Of a stretch of DNA of 64,000 nt, positions 25,855-34,441 are shown piece after piece. The notes under the pieces are model-generated. The model searched no databases and was not told the DNA's origin. It worked only from the letters and a program-made list of their open reading frames with translations. Position numbers and translations under genes: made by a program. The stretch's first letter is position 1. Each line of letters opens with the position of its first letter. The stretch comes from Nocardioides yefusunii (GTDB lineage Bacteria > Actinomycetota > Actinomycetes > Propionibacteriales > Nocardioidaceae): NCBI RefSeq assembly GCF_004014875.1, contig NZ_CP034929.1:62001-126000 (forward strand), given 5' to 3'.

Positions 25855-26895
25855 TCACTTGGTGGTGCCGAAACGCAGGATCTCTTCGATCGGACGACGT
25901 GCGGAGCGGGCCACGCGGTGACCCTCGGCCGGGTGGCCGACGCCGATGAGCATCACGATGTTCTCGTACTCGGGGATGCCAGCGGTCTCGCGCAGCGTGT
26001 TGCTGGCGCGGGTCATGCGGGACCAGTTGAGCGGGACGGCGCCGAGGCCGACCGCGTGCAGGCCCAGGAGCAGGGTCTGGGCGAACATGCCGCCGTCGAT
26101 CCAACCCTGGTTGCGCTCGGTGGGCCCCTCGAAGGTGCGGATGTCGAAGGTGACGACGAAGACGCCGCGGACGTTGTCGCCGAAGCCGGCCGAGCCGCTG
26201 TGCAGCGGCATGACGGCGGCGAGGTCCTTGGCGGAGTCGAAGTAGTGCGCGCGCCAGCTCTGGCGGTTGCAGACCGACGGCGACGACATCGCGATGCGGG
26301 TGGCCTCGGTGATCAGGGCGCGGTCGATCGCCTTGGGGGCGAAGTGGCGGATGCTGCGACGCGAGGTGACGAAGGCGGCAGCCTCCTCGGCGCTGATCGG
26401 GTTGCCGGGCAGGGTCGAGTTGACCGGCGCCACGCTGTTGTCGATCTGCTCGTGCTCGTTCCACAGCTTCAGCGCGGCGAGCGTGGAGTCGATCTCGTGG
26501 CGGTACAGCGCGTTGGTGTCGTGGTGCGGGTTGGCCAGCACCTTCTCCATCTTGGCCGTGGGCACGGCGCCGAAGGGGTGGCGCGGCTTCGGCAGCGACA
26601 GGCCCTTCTCGATGCGGTGGTACAGGCGCGTGGCGGAGGCGTCGAGACGCATGCCGCGCATCCAGGAGTAGCGACCGGTGCCGCCGACGGGCACGGAGTA
26701 CTTGGCGAAGCGCTCGGAGTCGAGGGTCGCCTCGCGCAGCACGGCCTGGGTCAGCTTGAACTGGCGCTGCTGCTTGGGGGACAGGCCCTCCGGCATCGGC
26801 GTCGTCGCGGTGACGGAGGGGGTGGGAGCGGGGGTGGGAGCACCTCCGCGCGAGGGGAGTGAGTTGCGCACCTTGCGCGCGATCCGGGTCAGCAC
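25855..26895 (-). CDS. Nitroreductase-family protein with long N-terminal extension
   Basis: FMN-dependent oxidoreductase, 346 residues. The C-terminal two-thirds carries the nitroreductase fold: SRRSIRHFAP (about 178-187, FMN-binding Arg-Ser region), SSPSVCNRQSWR, a GGMFAQTLLLGLHAVGLG helix, and a closing IGVGHPAEG. The first 160 residues are a Pro/Thr-rich and helical extension absent from short nitroreductases. This form is often found beside polysaccharide genes, but none are here. The GTG start at 26895 has only a weak ribosome site. Confidence 0.8.
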   Translation of the reverse strand: MLTRIARKVRNSLPSRGGAPTPAPTPSVTATTPMPEGLSPKQQRQFKLTQAVLREATLDSERFAKYSVPVGGTGRYSWMRGMRLDASATRLYHRIEKGLSLPKPRHPFGAVPTAKMEKVLANPHHDTNALYRHEIDSTLAALKLWNEHEQIDNSVAPVNSTLPGNPISAEEAAAFVTSRRSIRHFAPKAIDRALITEATRIAMSSPSVCNRQSWRAHYFDSAKDLAAVMPLHSGSAGFGDNVRGVFVVTFDIRTFEGPTERNQGWIDGGMFAQTLLLGLHAVGLGAVPLNWSRMTRASNTLRETAGIPEYENIVMLIGVGHPAEGHRVARSARRPIEEILRFGTTK

Positions 26896-27060
26896 CGCCC
26901 CAACTTAGCCGTTGGGGACCTCGCGCGGTGAGCCGTCCCTGTTTGTTTGCTGTGAGGTCTATATGTGAGGAAGGTGATGGAACGTTTCCGCCCCCCTTTT
27001 CGATACAGAATGAAGTGGAAAGACTTGCGTCGCGGCACGGAGGCGCCTACTCTCTCGTTG

Positions 27061-27079
27061 TCGATACAAGTTGTATCGA
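27061..27079. promoter_or_regulatory. Perfect palindromic operator before the cupin gene
   Basis: TCGATACAAGTTGTATCGA is a 9-bp inverted repeat with a one-base centre, ending 17 bp before the start codon. A further half-site, TCGATACA, lies at 26999-27006. The TTGTAT/ATACAA core resembles GntR-type operators. No regulator gene is adjacent, so the binder is unknown. Confidence 0.6.
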
Positions 27080-27096
27080 GAAAGAGCGGGGGAGCC

Positions 27097-27948
27097 ATGC
27101 GCGCACACGTCGAGATGATCAACGAAGCCGACTACGTCTGGCACCCGGCAGAACTGCCCGGCGGCACCGGAGAGGTCCTCGAGAAGCGTCTCTCCGTCGA
27201 CGAGGAGGACGGTTCGTCGTCGCTGCTGCTGGAGTTCGAGACCGACTGGTCGCGCCCCGCAGGCGTTCCGCACGCCGACACCGAGTTCTTCGTCCTGTCC
27301 GGATCGATCACCTACGACGGCACCGTGATGGGCGAGTGGGAGTACCTCCACGTCCCCGCCGGTGTCCCGATGGCCGAGCTCCGCGTCGCTGCCGGCACCC
27401 GCCTCCTGCACTGGCGCGAGTACGGCACCAGCCGGTTCACCGTCGCCGGCGAGCGCTGGAACGACGCCCGCGGCGACGTCACCGTCACCAACCCCGCCGA
27501 CCTGGAGTGGAAGTCGACACTGGAGTTCGTCGAGGGCCCGCTCAGCCCGCTCTACATCAAGATGCTCCACCACGACCCGGAGACGAACTTCTACACCCGA
27601 CTGATCAAGGCCCCCGTCGGGTGGGAGGAGCCGCGGATGCTGCACCACCCCGTCTACGAGGAGTACTTCACCCTCGCCGGACGCACCGAGTCGCTGCACG
27701 GCGACGCCGGCATCGGGACGTACACGTTCCGTCCCTCGCACATCAAGCACGGTCACTTCCAGACCAAGGAGGAGACGATCTGGATCATCCGCTGCGACGG
27801 AGCCCTGGAGAACTTCCACACCGTCGACAGCTGGATCGAGTGGGGCGGCACGGCCGTCAACTACGACCCCGAGATCCACCCGCCGCGTCCCTCCACCCTG
27901 CCGGTCCGCTCGGCGAGCACCGGCCCCTGGGACCCGCGCCGCGCCTGA
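27097..27948 (+). CDS. Double-cupin protein (DUF4437-like)
   Basis: Function unknown; 283 residues in two beta-rich halves. The first (about 10-120) contains the metal-cupin-like PHADTEFFVLSG and WEYLHVPAGVP. The second (about 150-270) contains HHPVYEEYFTLAG and RPSHIKHGHFQTKEE. Each half has His/Glu spacing fitting a metal site. The ATG is preceded by GGGGGAG. A longer frame from 26965 would run across the operator and is rejected. The gene stands alone under a strong palindrome and ends in a large hairpin shared with the convergent gene. Confidence 0.78.
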   Translation: MRAHVEMINEADYVWHPAELPGGTGEVLEKRLSVDEEDGSSSLLLEFETDWSRPAGVPHADTEFFVLSGSITYDGTVMGEWEYLHVPAGVPMAELRVAAGTRLLHWREYGTSRFTVAGERWNDARGDVTVTNPADLEWKSTLEFVEGPLSPLYIKMLHHDPETNFYTRLIKAPVGWEEPRMLHHPVYEEYFTLAGRTESLHGDAGIGTYTFRPSHIKHGHFQTKEETIWIIRCDGALENFHTVDSWIEWGGTAVNYDPEIHPPRPSTLPVRSASTGPWDPRRA

Positions 27949-27989
27949 GGGGTGTGTCCCGTCCACCTGGGTGAACCTGCGCTCGTAGA

Positions 27990-28052
27990 CGGACATGCAA
28001 AGGTCGCTCGAGCCCGCCTTACATGGCCCCTGGCGAGACCTTTGCATGTCCG
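27990..28052. terminator. Large palindrome between convergent genes
   Basis: Perfect 16-bp arms (27990-28005 and 28037-28052; core ACATGCAAAGG / CCTTTGCATGT) around a 31-nt loop, between the cupin stop and the condensation-domain stop. It could end transcripts from both sides. Confidence 0.6.
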
Positions 28053-28075
28053 GGTACGGACCTCTGCTCGATTCC

Positions 28076-29389
28076 TCAGTCAGCCACGCCTCGTAATGCC
28101 GCCACCAGTTCGTCCAGCCACCGCCCGACGTTGAGCCGCGCCTCGTCGGTGTCGGGGTAGCGGCACCGCAGGTGCAGGCCGGACGCGTCGAGCACGAACC
28201 AGATCATCACCCCGTCGGTGACGATCCGTGCGCCCACGTACTGCGCCTCCAGGGCATGGGAGTCGACCTTGACCGGCAGGCGACGCAGGTCGAGCCACGA
28301 GATCGCGAACATCCCCGGCGCCGACGGCATCCCGCCCCACGGCGCGAGCACGTCGGCCAACGGGTACGACCCCAGACGGACGGCCTCCTTCACCGCCGCA
28401 GCAGCAGCGTGCGGGGTGACGTCGTCGACGTGCAGCACCGAGTTGGTGATGAACCAGCCCACCGCGTCGTGCCACTGCGCGTCGTAGCGGCTGTGCACCG
28501 GGAAGACCGCCCGCAACGGTTCGTCGGCCAGGTCGCGGGTGACCGTCGCCATCGTCGCGACCACCAGGGCCAGCGTCGAGACGCCCGCGCGCACCGCGGC
28601 CTCGCCCAGCGCAACCGAGGAGGAGACGTCGAGGACGTCGCGGACCTCGACGCGTTCGGGGGTGGGGACGTCGACGTCGCCCAGCGGGAGCGGGAAGCGC
28701 GGCATCACGCCACCGCCGTCGGTGATGATCTCGGCCCACCGTTGCCGCACGTCCTCGGGTGCGGTGGGGCGGTCCAGCAGTGCGCGGGTGTGCTCGGCGA
28801 ACTCCGAGACCGCGGGCAGCGCGTCGTGCAGGTCCTCGCCGGCCCGGGCCGCGGGCAGCACCGCGAGCAGGTCGCGGACGATGACGAGCATCGACCACAT
28901 GTCGGTGTGGGAGTGGTCGGCCCCGACGACGACGGTGGGTCCGTCGGCGGTCTCCAGCACGCAGAGCCGGTGCGAGGGCGCGGCGTAGGGGCGGCACGCC
29001 TCGTCGAGGACGTCGCGCAGGGCTTCGTTGACGGCCTGGCCGGCCTCGATCCGGTGCTCGCGCCACGCTCCGGCGCTCACCTCCACAGCCCGCAACGACG
29101 GCACCCCGCCGGACGCTGCCGGCGGGGAGAAGACGGTGCGCAGCGTGCCGTGACGCTGCACGACGGCGAGCCAGGCCGCGGCCAGGTGTTCGCGGTCGAC
29201 GGGCTCGGGCAGCCGGAACGACAGCGCCATCCACGACCCGGGTCGGTCCCCGGCCCCGACGTGGCGTCCTTGGTCGAACGAGACCGGCCGCCAGGGTTCG
29301 GCGTCGTCGGGCAGGTCGGTGACGGTGACGTCGTAGCCGTACAGGCGCCCGAAGGGCAGTCTCAGATGTGCCACGTTGGTCAGCCGCAT
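28076..29389 (-). CDS. Free-standing condensation-domain acyltransferase
   Basis: Relative of NRPS condensation domains and PapA-type acyltransferases, which join an acyl or aminoacyl thioester to an alcohol or amine. The 437 residues form a single C domain. The catalytic motif reads GADHSHTDMWS (about 160-170), giving HxxxD with Met in place of the usual Gly. No carrier or adenylation domain is nearby. It is divergent from an alpha/beta hydrolase, 45 bp apart. The much longer open frame upstream of the ATG at 29389 is a shadow of two plus-strand genes. Confidence 0.77.
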   Translation of the reverse strand: MRLTNVAHLRLPFGRLYGYDVTVTDLPDDAEPWRPVSFDQGRHVGAGDRPGSWMALSFRLPEPVDREHLAAAWLAVVQRHGTLRTVFSPPAASGGVPSLRAVEVSAGAWREHRIEAGQAVNEALRDVLDEACRPYAAPSHRLCVLETADGPTVVVGADHSHTDMWSMLVIVRDLLAVLPAARAGEDLHDALPAVSEFAEHTRALLDRPTAPEDVRQRWAEIITDGGGVMPRFPLPLGDVDVPTPERVEVRDVLDVSSSVALGEAAVRAGVSTLALVVATMATVTRDLADEPLRAVFPVHSRYDAQWHDAVGWFITNSVLHVDDVTPHAAAAAVKEAVRLGSYPLADVLAPWGGMPSAPGMFAISWLDLRRLPVKVDSHALEAQYVGARIVTDGVMIWFVLDASGLHLRCRYPDTDEARLNVGRWLDELVAALRGVAD

Positions 29390-29434
29390 GGCGGCTAGCG
29401 TAGGGCCCTCCCACCCGGCTGAGGAGCGAAAGAG

Positions 29435-30247
29435 ATGACACGTTCTGCGGCGGTTTTCCGTGTTCCCGGGGCCGTGCTCGACACCGAACTGAGCGACGAG
29501 GGCGGCCACCCCGTCGTGCAGTTGCACGGCCTGACGTCGTCGCGGCTGCGCGACCGGTTGCTGGCCCTCGACCTGGGCCGGGGGCTCTCCGGCACGCGGC
29601 TGCTGCGCTACGACGCGCGCGGTCACGGTCGTTCGACCGGCCGCACGGTGCCGCAGGACTACGTTTGGTCGAACCTCGCCGAGGATCTTCTCGCCCTTCT
29701 CGACCACTTCTTCCCCGGGGAGAAGGTGCACGGCGTCGGCCCCTCGATGGGCTGCGCGACGCTGCTGCACGCCGCGGTGAAGGACCCCGAACGGTTCTCC
29801 GGCCTGACGCTGATGGTCCCGCCCACCGCGTGGGAGACGCGGGTGGCGAAGGCCGGGATCTACCGCGCCCAGGCCGACCTCGTCGAACGCGAAGGGCTCG
29901 CGGGCTTCCTGGACGCCGGACGCGCGGCCGCACCGGTCCCGGCGCAGGCGGCGGCCCCGGCGACGATCCCGCAGATCGACCCCGACCTGATGCCGTCGGT
30001 GCTGCGCGGTGCTGCCCTGGCCAACTTCCCCGAGCGTGACGACGTCGCGAAGATCGACGTCCCGTCGACGATCCTGGCGTGGACCGACGACCCCGCCCAC
30101 CCGCTCTCCACCGCGGAGGCGTTGGTGCAGTTGATGCCCGACGCGACCCTGCGGGTGGCGGCCACCCCGACGCAGTTGCGGCAGTGGCCGCAGGTGTTGG
30201 CCCGCGACGTCGCTGCCTCCGCCTCCCGCGTCACCGCTCACCTCTGA
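29435..30247 (+). CDS. Alpha/beta hydrolase
   Basis: Serine hydrolase of unknown substrate (270 aa). Visible are the oxyanion motif LHGLTSS, the nucleophile elbow GPSMGC, and an acidic residue in TILAWTDDPAHP where the Asp and His loops are expected. The C-terminal catalytic His is not obvious, as the end reads TPTQLRQWPQV, so catalytic competence is less certain. GAGGAG lies upstream of the ATG. It shares a short divergent promoter region with the condensation-domain gene, so joint regulation is plausible. Confidence 0.83.
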   Translation: MTRSAAVFRVPGAVLDTELSDEGGHPVVQLHGLTSSRLRDRLLALDLGRGLSGTRLLRYDARGHGRSTGRTVPQDYVWSNLAEDLLALLDHFFPGEKVHGVGPSMGCATLLHAAVKDPERFSGLTLMVPPTAWETRVAKAGIYRAQADLVEREGLAGFLDAGRAAAPVPAQAAAPATIPQIDPDLMPSVLRGAALANFPERDDVAKIDVPSTILAWTDDPAHPLSTAEALVQLMPDATLRVAATPTQLRQWPQVLARDVAASASRVTAHL

Positions 30248-30255
30248 AGGCAGCG

Positions 30256-30303
30256 GGACGTCATGGGAATCGTGGGCCAGAGGCCCCGATTTCGATGACG
30301 TCC
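30256..30303. repeat. Intergenic palindrome, family 1 copy 1
   Basis: Imperfect inverted repeat with outer arms GGACGTCAT and ATGACGTCC, inner AATCG/CGATT and GGGCC/GGCCC. It lies 8 bp after the hydrolase stop. It matches the copies at 51629, 54142 and 63240. Confidence 0.75.
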
Positions 30304-30370
30304 GCGGGGGACCAGAACGGGGGTGGCGGGCCTGGTCCGTACCACTGGTGTGCCCCGTAGATTGGGGGTC

Positions 30371-31435
30371 GTGAACGTGACTGGAAACGTGACTGGTGAA
30401 CGCAAGGTCCCCGGCGGCAAGCTCGTCCGTGTGGACGGCCGGGTCGAGGACGGACGTCTGCACGACGTCGTCGTCTCCGGAGACTTCTTCCTGGAGCCCG
30501 ACGAGGCCCTCGACGACATCCGGGCCTCGCTCGAAGGCCTCGACGTCAACACCACCTTCGAGGGTGTGACGGCGAAGGTCGAGGAGGCCCGCGGTGACGC
30601 GGTGATGTTCGGCTTCGCGCCCAAGGACGTCGCCCTGACCGTCTTCCGTGCGCTGGGCCGGGCGACCACGTGGGACGACCACGACTTCGAGCTCGTCGAC
30701 GCCGGCCCGCTGGAGCCGCTGATGCAGATGGCTGTCGACGAGGTGCTGGCCCGCCAGGTCGCCGAGGGTCGTCGCAAGCCGGCCCTGCGGATCTGGGACT
30801 GGGCGTCGTCGGCGGTCATCATCGGCTCGTACCAGTCGGTGAAGAACGAGGTCGACCTGGAGGCTGCGGCCGAGCACGGCATCTCCGTCGTGCGTCGTGT
30901 CTCCGGCGGCGGCGCGATGTTCGTCGAACCCGGCAACACGATCACGTACTCGATCTACGCCCCGACGACGCTGGTCGCGGGCCAGAGCTTCGCGGAGTCG
31001 TACAAGTTCCTCGACGGCTGGGTGCTGCGTGCTCTGCGCGGCCTGGGTGTCGACGCCGACTACGTCTCCCTCAACGACATCGCCTCGCCTGCCGGCAAGA
31101 TCGGTGGCGCGGCACAGAAGCGGTTCGCCCAGGGTGCGGTCCTGCACCACGTCACCGCCGCCTACGACATCGACGCCGACAAGATGACCGAGGTGCTCCG
31201 CATCGGTCGCGAGAAGCTGTCCGACAAGGGCACCAAGAGCGCCAAGAAGCGCGTCGACCCGATGCGTTCGCAGACCGGTCTGGAGCGTGCCGAGGTCGTG
31301 GAGGCGCTGATCGCGGAGTTCCGCGACTCCTACGGCCTCACCACCGTCGGTCTCGATGACGCCACGCGCGCCGAGGCCGAGGCGCTGGTGGAGTCGAAGT
31401 TCGCCACCGACGAGTGGCTGTACCGCATCCCGTGA
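30371..31435 (+). CDS. Lipoate-protein ligase A-family protein with N-terminal accessory domain
   Basis: Predicted to attach lipoate or octanoate to E2/GcvH lysines (354 aa). The catalytic domain (about 115-330) shows SSAVIIGSYQSVKNEV, the lipoate-binding RRVSGGGAMFVEPGN and a GKIGGAAQ segment. The first 100 residues (VPGGKLVRVDGR...DFFLEPDE) resemble the small accessory domain that is C-terminal in E. coli LplA and separate (LplB) in Thermoplasma. The order is therefore permuted. The GTG at 30371 follows a G-rich stretch; GTG 30377 is an alternative start. Confidence 0.83.
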   Translation: MNVTGNVTGERKVPGGKLVRVDGRVEDGRLHDVVVSGDFFLEPDEALDDIRASLEGLDVNTTFEGVTAKVEEARGDAVMFGFAPKDVALTVFRALGRATTWDDHDFELVDAGPLEPLMQMAVDEVLARQVAEGRRKPALRIWDWASSAVIIGSYQSVKNEVDLEAAAEHGISVVRRVSGGGAMFVEPGNTITYSIYAPTTLVAGQSFAESYKFLDGWVLRALRGLGVDADYVSLNDIASPAGKIGGAAQKRFAQGAVLHHVTAAYDIDADKMTEVLRIGREKLSDKGTKSAKKRVDPMRSQTGLERAEVVEALIAEFRDSYGLTTVGLDDATRAEAEALVESKFATDEWLYRIP

Positions 31436-31447
31436 GCCCGGGCGGGT

Positions 31448-31483
31448 GCTCGCCGTTGACCCCGGAGTGGGTCAGCGGCGAGC
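31448..31483. terminator. Bidirectional hairpin between lipoate ligase and MarR genes
   Basis: Outer arms GCTCGCCG and CGGCGAGC plus inner TGACCC/GGGTCA form an almost continuous 15-bp stem. It begins 13 nt after the ligase stop and overlaps the last codons of the convergent marR-type gene. Confidence 0.6.
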
Positions 31484-31978
31484 GTTCTCGCTGCTGACCC
31501 GCGCCAACGGGGGCCGGAACCTGACCGGGGACGCGGGCTGGTCCGCGCAGGCACGGGACAGGTAGGAGAGGACCGCGCGGCGTTCGGCCGCGTCGGTGAA
31601 CTCCGGCAGGCTCTCCACGACGTGCGTGTGGTGCAGGGCACGCACGGCGTCGACGAGGCGCACTCCGTCGTCGGTGAGATGGACGTGCACACCGCGGGCG
31701 TCGTGGGCGACCGGGTGTCGTTCGACGAGACCGCGGAACTCGAGACGACGCACGACGTTGGTGGTGGCGCCACTGCTGTAGAGGATCGCGCCGCTGAGCT
31801 GCTGCATCCGCATGCCGTCGGGGGCGTCGGCGAGGTGGCGCAGGATCTCGTACTGCGAGCCGGTGATCTCGTGCTCGGAGCGGAGCCACGACTCGAACTT
31901 CTTCATCCGTACCGACTGGATCTGCAGAATCGCGAGCCACACGTCGAGGCGGGCCTGGGTGTCGTTCACTCGTCCCAT
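31472..31978 (-). CDS. MarR-family transcriptional regulator
   Basis: Winged-helix dimeric regulator (168 aa). The DNA-binding region spans about 38-105: ITGSQYEILRHLADAP, QQLSGAILYSSGATTNVVRRLEFRGLV (recognition helix), then HDARGVHVHLTDDG (wing). The 20-residue Arg/Pro-rich C-terminus is not conserved in the family. It is divergent from the efflux gene at 32310 across 331 bp. The target and inducer are unknown. Confidence 0.88.
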   Translation of the reverse strand: MGRVNDTQARLDVWLAILQIQSVRMKKFESWLRSEHEITGSQYEILRHLADAPDGMRMQQLSGAILYSSGATTNVVRRLEFRGLVERHPVAHDARGVHVHLTDDGVRLVDAVRALHHTHVVESLPEFTDAAERRAVLSYLSRACADQPASPVRFRPPLARVSSENARR

Positions 31979-32309
31979 TGTGAATGCCGTCCTGAGATAT
32001 TGCCCTCTCGCCGGGACCGTTCATCCCCGATGGCGTTGTGACGCTGTGATGCACGGGGATTGCCAATTCGGCAGACGATTACATACCTTTAGTTAAAGCC
32101 TTCCGTGAGCTCGAACGGCGGTACTCCGAGTGCCGTCGTTTCGTCTGTCTCCGGATCGGTAGCAGCTGTCCTCTTGGCGGAGGGCGCAGTTGCAGGAGGG
32201 TCCACGGTCTGGGGAGGTCGTGGGCCTTCCGTCGTTTTCCGGACGGCCCCTGTCGCGGCTCGTCCGCACTCCGACCACAACCGACCAAACGGTCGGTAAG
32301 GTCGGTCGC
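31979..32309. promoter_or_regulatory. Divergent intergenic region between MarR and MFS efflux genes
   Basis: No gene is seen. It holds an AT-rich inverted repeat CTTTA-GT-TAAAG (32087-32098), about 110 bp upstream of the marR-type start, a partial hairpin around 32222-32250 (GGGCC...GGCCC), and the TetR-type operator at 32280-32297. Promoters for both flanking genes are expected here. Confidence 0.5.
32280..32297. promoter_or_regulatory. TetR-type operator before the MFS efflux gene
   Basis: ACCGACC-AAAC-GGTCGGT is a perfect 7-bp inverted repeat ending 12 bp before the ATG at 32310. A tetR-type gene overlaps the 3' end of the efflux gene, so autorepression of the pair is the simple reading. 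Confidence 0.72.
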
Positions 32310-33845
32310 ATGGCCACCGACACCCCCCAGCCGACGTCCGCCGCACGCGCGGGCCGTCGCGAATGGGCCGCCCTCGGCGTGCTCGTCCTCGTCGTCACGC
32401 TCCTCGCGATCGACGGCACGGTCCTGTACCTCGCGGTCCCCTCGCTCACCGAGGACCTCGGCCCCACAGCCACCCAGATCCTCTGGATCGGTGACGTGTA
32501 CGCCTTCGTCCTCGCGGGCCTGCTGATCACGATGGGCAACCTCGCTGACCGGATCGGACGCAAGCGGCTCCTGCTGACCGGCACCGTCGGATTCGGCGTC
32601 GCCTCCACCCTCGCTGCGTTCGCCCCGAACGCCGAGACCCTGATCGCGGCCCGGGCCCTGCTCGGCCTGGCCGGCGCGACCCTGATGCCCTCGACGCTCT
32701 CCATCGTCCGGTCCATGTTCACCGACCCCGGCGAACGCGCCCGCGCGATCGCGGTCTGGTCGGTCGGCGCGACTGCCGGCGGCGCGCTCGGGCCACTGGT
32801 GGGCGGCTTCCTGCTCGGTCACTTCTGGTGGGGTTCGGTCTTCCTGATCAACATCCCCGTCATGGTCGTGGCGTTGGTCGCGGGCTGGTTCCTGCTCCCG
32901 GAGTCGAAGGGTGACGCCCCCGCCCGCGTCGACTGGACCTCCTCGGCACTGTCGATCCTCGCGATCGTGCCGCTCGTCTTCGCGATCAAGCACTCCATCT
33001 CCCACGGCGTCGACTCCGTCGCCCTCGGAGCGCTCGCCCTCGGTCTGATCGCTGGGTACGTCTTCGTCCGACGCCAGTTGACGCTCGACGTCCCCCTGCT
33101 CGACGTCTCTCTCTTCAGGGTGCCCGCCTTCGCCGGAGCCCTGGGCGCCAACGTCCTGGCGATCTTCGGCTTCCTGGGCCTGCTGTTCTTCTTCTCCCAG
33201 TACCTGCAGATGGTGCGCGGCTACAGCCCACTGCGTGCCGGCATCGCCGAGATGCCCGCGATGGTCTCCTCGATGGTCGTGGTGCTGCTGATCGGTTGGT
33301 TCCTGGCCCGGTTCGGCGCCGGACGCTCGATCGGGATCGGGCTGATGACAGCCGCCCTCGGACTCGCCGTCGTCGCCGCGACCGGAGCCGCCGACACCTA
33401 CTGGGGTCTCGGCGTCGGCCTGGCTGTCGTCGGGCTCGGTGTCGGGATCGCGATGACGCTCTCCACCGACGCCGTCGTCGGAGCCGTCCCCGCCCAGCGT
33501 GCCGGAGCAGCGTCGGCGGTCGCCGAGACCGGGTACGAGCTCGGTGGCGCGCTCGGCATCGCGATCCTGGGCTCGCTCAACGGGCTGATCTACCGCCACT
33601 CCCTGACCCTGCCCGACGGCGTCGCCCCCGCTGACCGGGAAGCGGCTGAGCACTCGTTGGCCGAGACCGTCTACGCCGTCACCGACACCCGGGTCGTGTC
33701 CGCTGCCCAGGACGCCTTCGAGACCGCCATGCAGGACACCGCCTGGATCGCCGCGGCGATCCTCGTGGTCGCGGCCGTCGTGGCGTGGAAGGTGATCCCG
33801 TCGCCGAAGGTCGTCTCGGGGGAGAGCAGTCATGTCGAGCACTGA
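32310..33845 (+). CDS. MFS drug/proton antiporter, DHA2 family (QacA/SmvA-like)
   Basis: Inner-membrane multidrug efflux pump with about 14 predicted membrane segments (511 aa). The first helix carries AIDGTVLYLAVPSL, matching the DHA2 motif D1 (LD.TIVNVALP). The loop 2-3 motif is GNLADRIGRKRLLL, and GALGPLVGGFLL fits antiporter motif C. The start ATG 32310 lies after the operator; the longer frame from 32190 would cover it. The end overlaps the downstream tetR-type gene by 14 bp, showing one operon. Confidence 0.9.
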   Translation: MATDTPQPTSAARAGRREWAALGVLVLVVTLLAIDGTVLYLAVPSLTEDLGPTATQILWIGDVYAFVLAGLLITMGNLADRIGRKRLLLTGTVGFGVASTLAAFAPNAETLIAARALLGLAGATLMPSTLSIVRSMFTDPGERARAIAVWSVGATAGGALGPLVGGFLLGHFWWGSVFLINIPVMVVALVAGWFLLPESKGDAPARVDWTSSALSILAIVPLVFAIKHSISHGVDSVALGALALGLIAGYVFVRRQLTLDVPLLDVSLFRVPAFAGALGANVLAIFGFLGLLFFFSQYLQMVRGYSPLRAGIAEMPAMVSSMVVVLLIGWFLARFGAGRSIGIGLMTAALGLAVVAATGAADTYWGLGVGLAVVGLGVGIAMTLSTDAVVGAVPAQRAGAASAVAETGYELGGALGIAILGSLNGLIYRHSLTLPDGVAPADREAAEHSLAETVYAVTDTRVVSAAQDAFETAMQDTAWIAAAILVVAAVVAWKVIPSPKVVSGESSHVEH

Positions 33846-34413
33846 GCCGAGCGCTGGTGCAGGACCGCGCAGCCGCGACGCTGCACGGACCCGCGCCGCC
33901 GTCCTCGACGCTGCCGAACGGCTGATGAACCAGCAGGGCACCCGGGTCTCGCTGGCGCTCGTCGCGCGGGAGGCCGGAGTCACCAAGAGCGGTCTGCTCC
34001 ACCACTTCGGCTCCCGGGAGGAGCTGCTGGTCGGGGTGGCCCGCCACGTCCTGGCGCGGACCTGGGCCGAGGTCGCTGCCTGCGCCGACTCTGACGACAC
34101 CGCACCCGGTGCCTTCACTCGTGCCTACGTGCGCGCCTTCACAGGCGACAGCGCCTACCTCGAGGACCTCATGAGCGCGACCGGTCTGCTGGCCCGATTC
34201 GGCACCGAGCAGGGCATGGAGCACGTCTTCGGACTCGATCCTGAGGATCCCGCACGGTGGAACGCCGCCTTCGCTGCCGACGGCCTGCCGCTGGCTCGGG
34301 TCTGGGCGGTGCGGTACGCCGTCGAGGGGCTGTCGGTGAGCCGGGGAACGCCCTACCTCACCGACGAACAGCTCGAAGCGACCCGCGCGGAACTCATCGC
34401 GCTGACCTACTGA
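33832..34413 (+). CDS. TetR-family repressor of the adjacent efflux pump
   Basis: Dimeric ligand-responsive repressor (193 aa). The N-terminal helix-turn-helix reads TRAAVLDAAERLMNQQG, VSLALVAREAGVTKSGLLHHFG (about 38-60). The C-terminal helical domain is divergent, as usual. It overlaps the efflux gene, and a TetR-type palindrome sits before that gene, so it probably represses the operon until a pump substrate binds. Confidence 0.9.
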   Translation: MSSTEPSAGAGPRSRDAARTRAAVLDAAERLMNQQGTRVSLALVAREAGVTKSGLLHHFGSREELLVGVARHVLARTWAEVAACADSDDTAPGAFTRAYVRAFTGDSAYLEDLMSATGLLARFGTEQGMEHVFGLDPEDPARWNAAFAADGLPLARVWAVRYAVEGLSVSRGTPYLTDEQLEATRAELIALTY

Positions 34414-34441
34414 CGCTCTGACGCCCCCGTCGCAGGGCGGG

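Noticed and set aside
29390-31150. Minus-strand frame joined to the condensation-domain protein, giving 1024 residues
   Set aside because: The added part is antisense to the hydrolase and lipoate ligase genes and shows no family features.
32079-34118. 679-residue minus-strand frame opposite the MFS and TetR genes
   Set aside because: Low-complexity Arg/Gly/Asp/Glu composition typical of GC-rich antisense frames; the plus strand has clear families.
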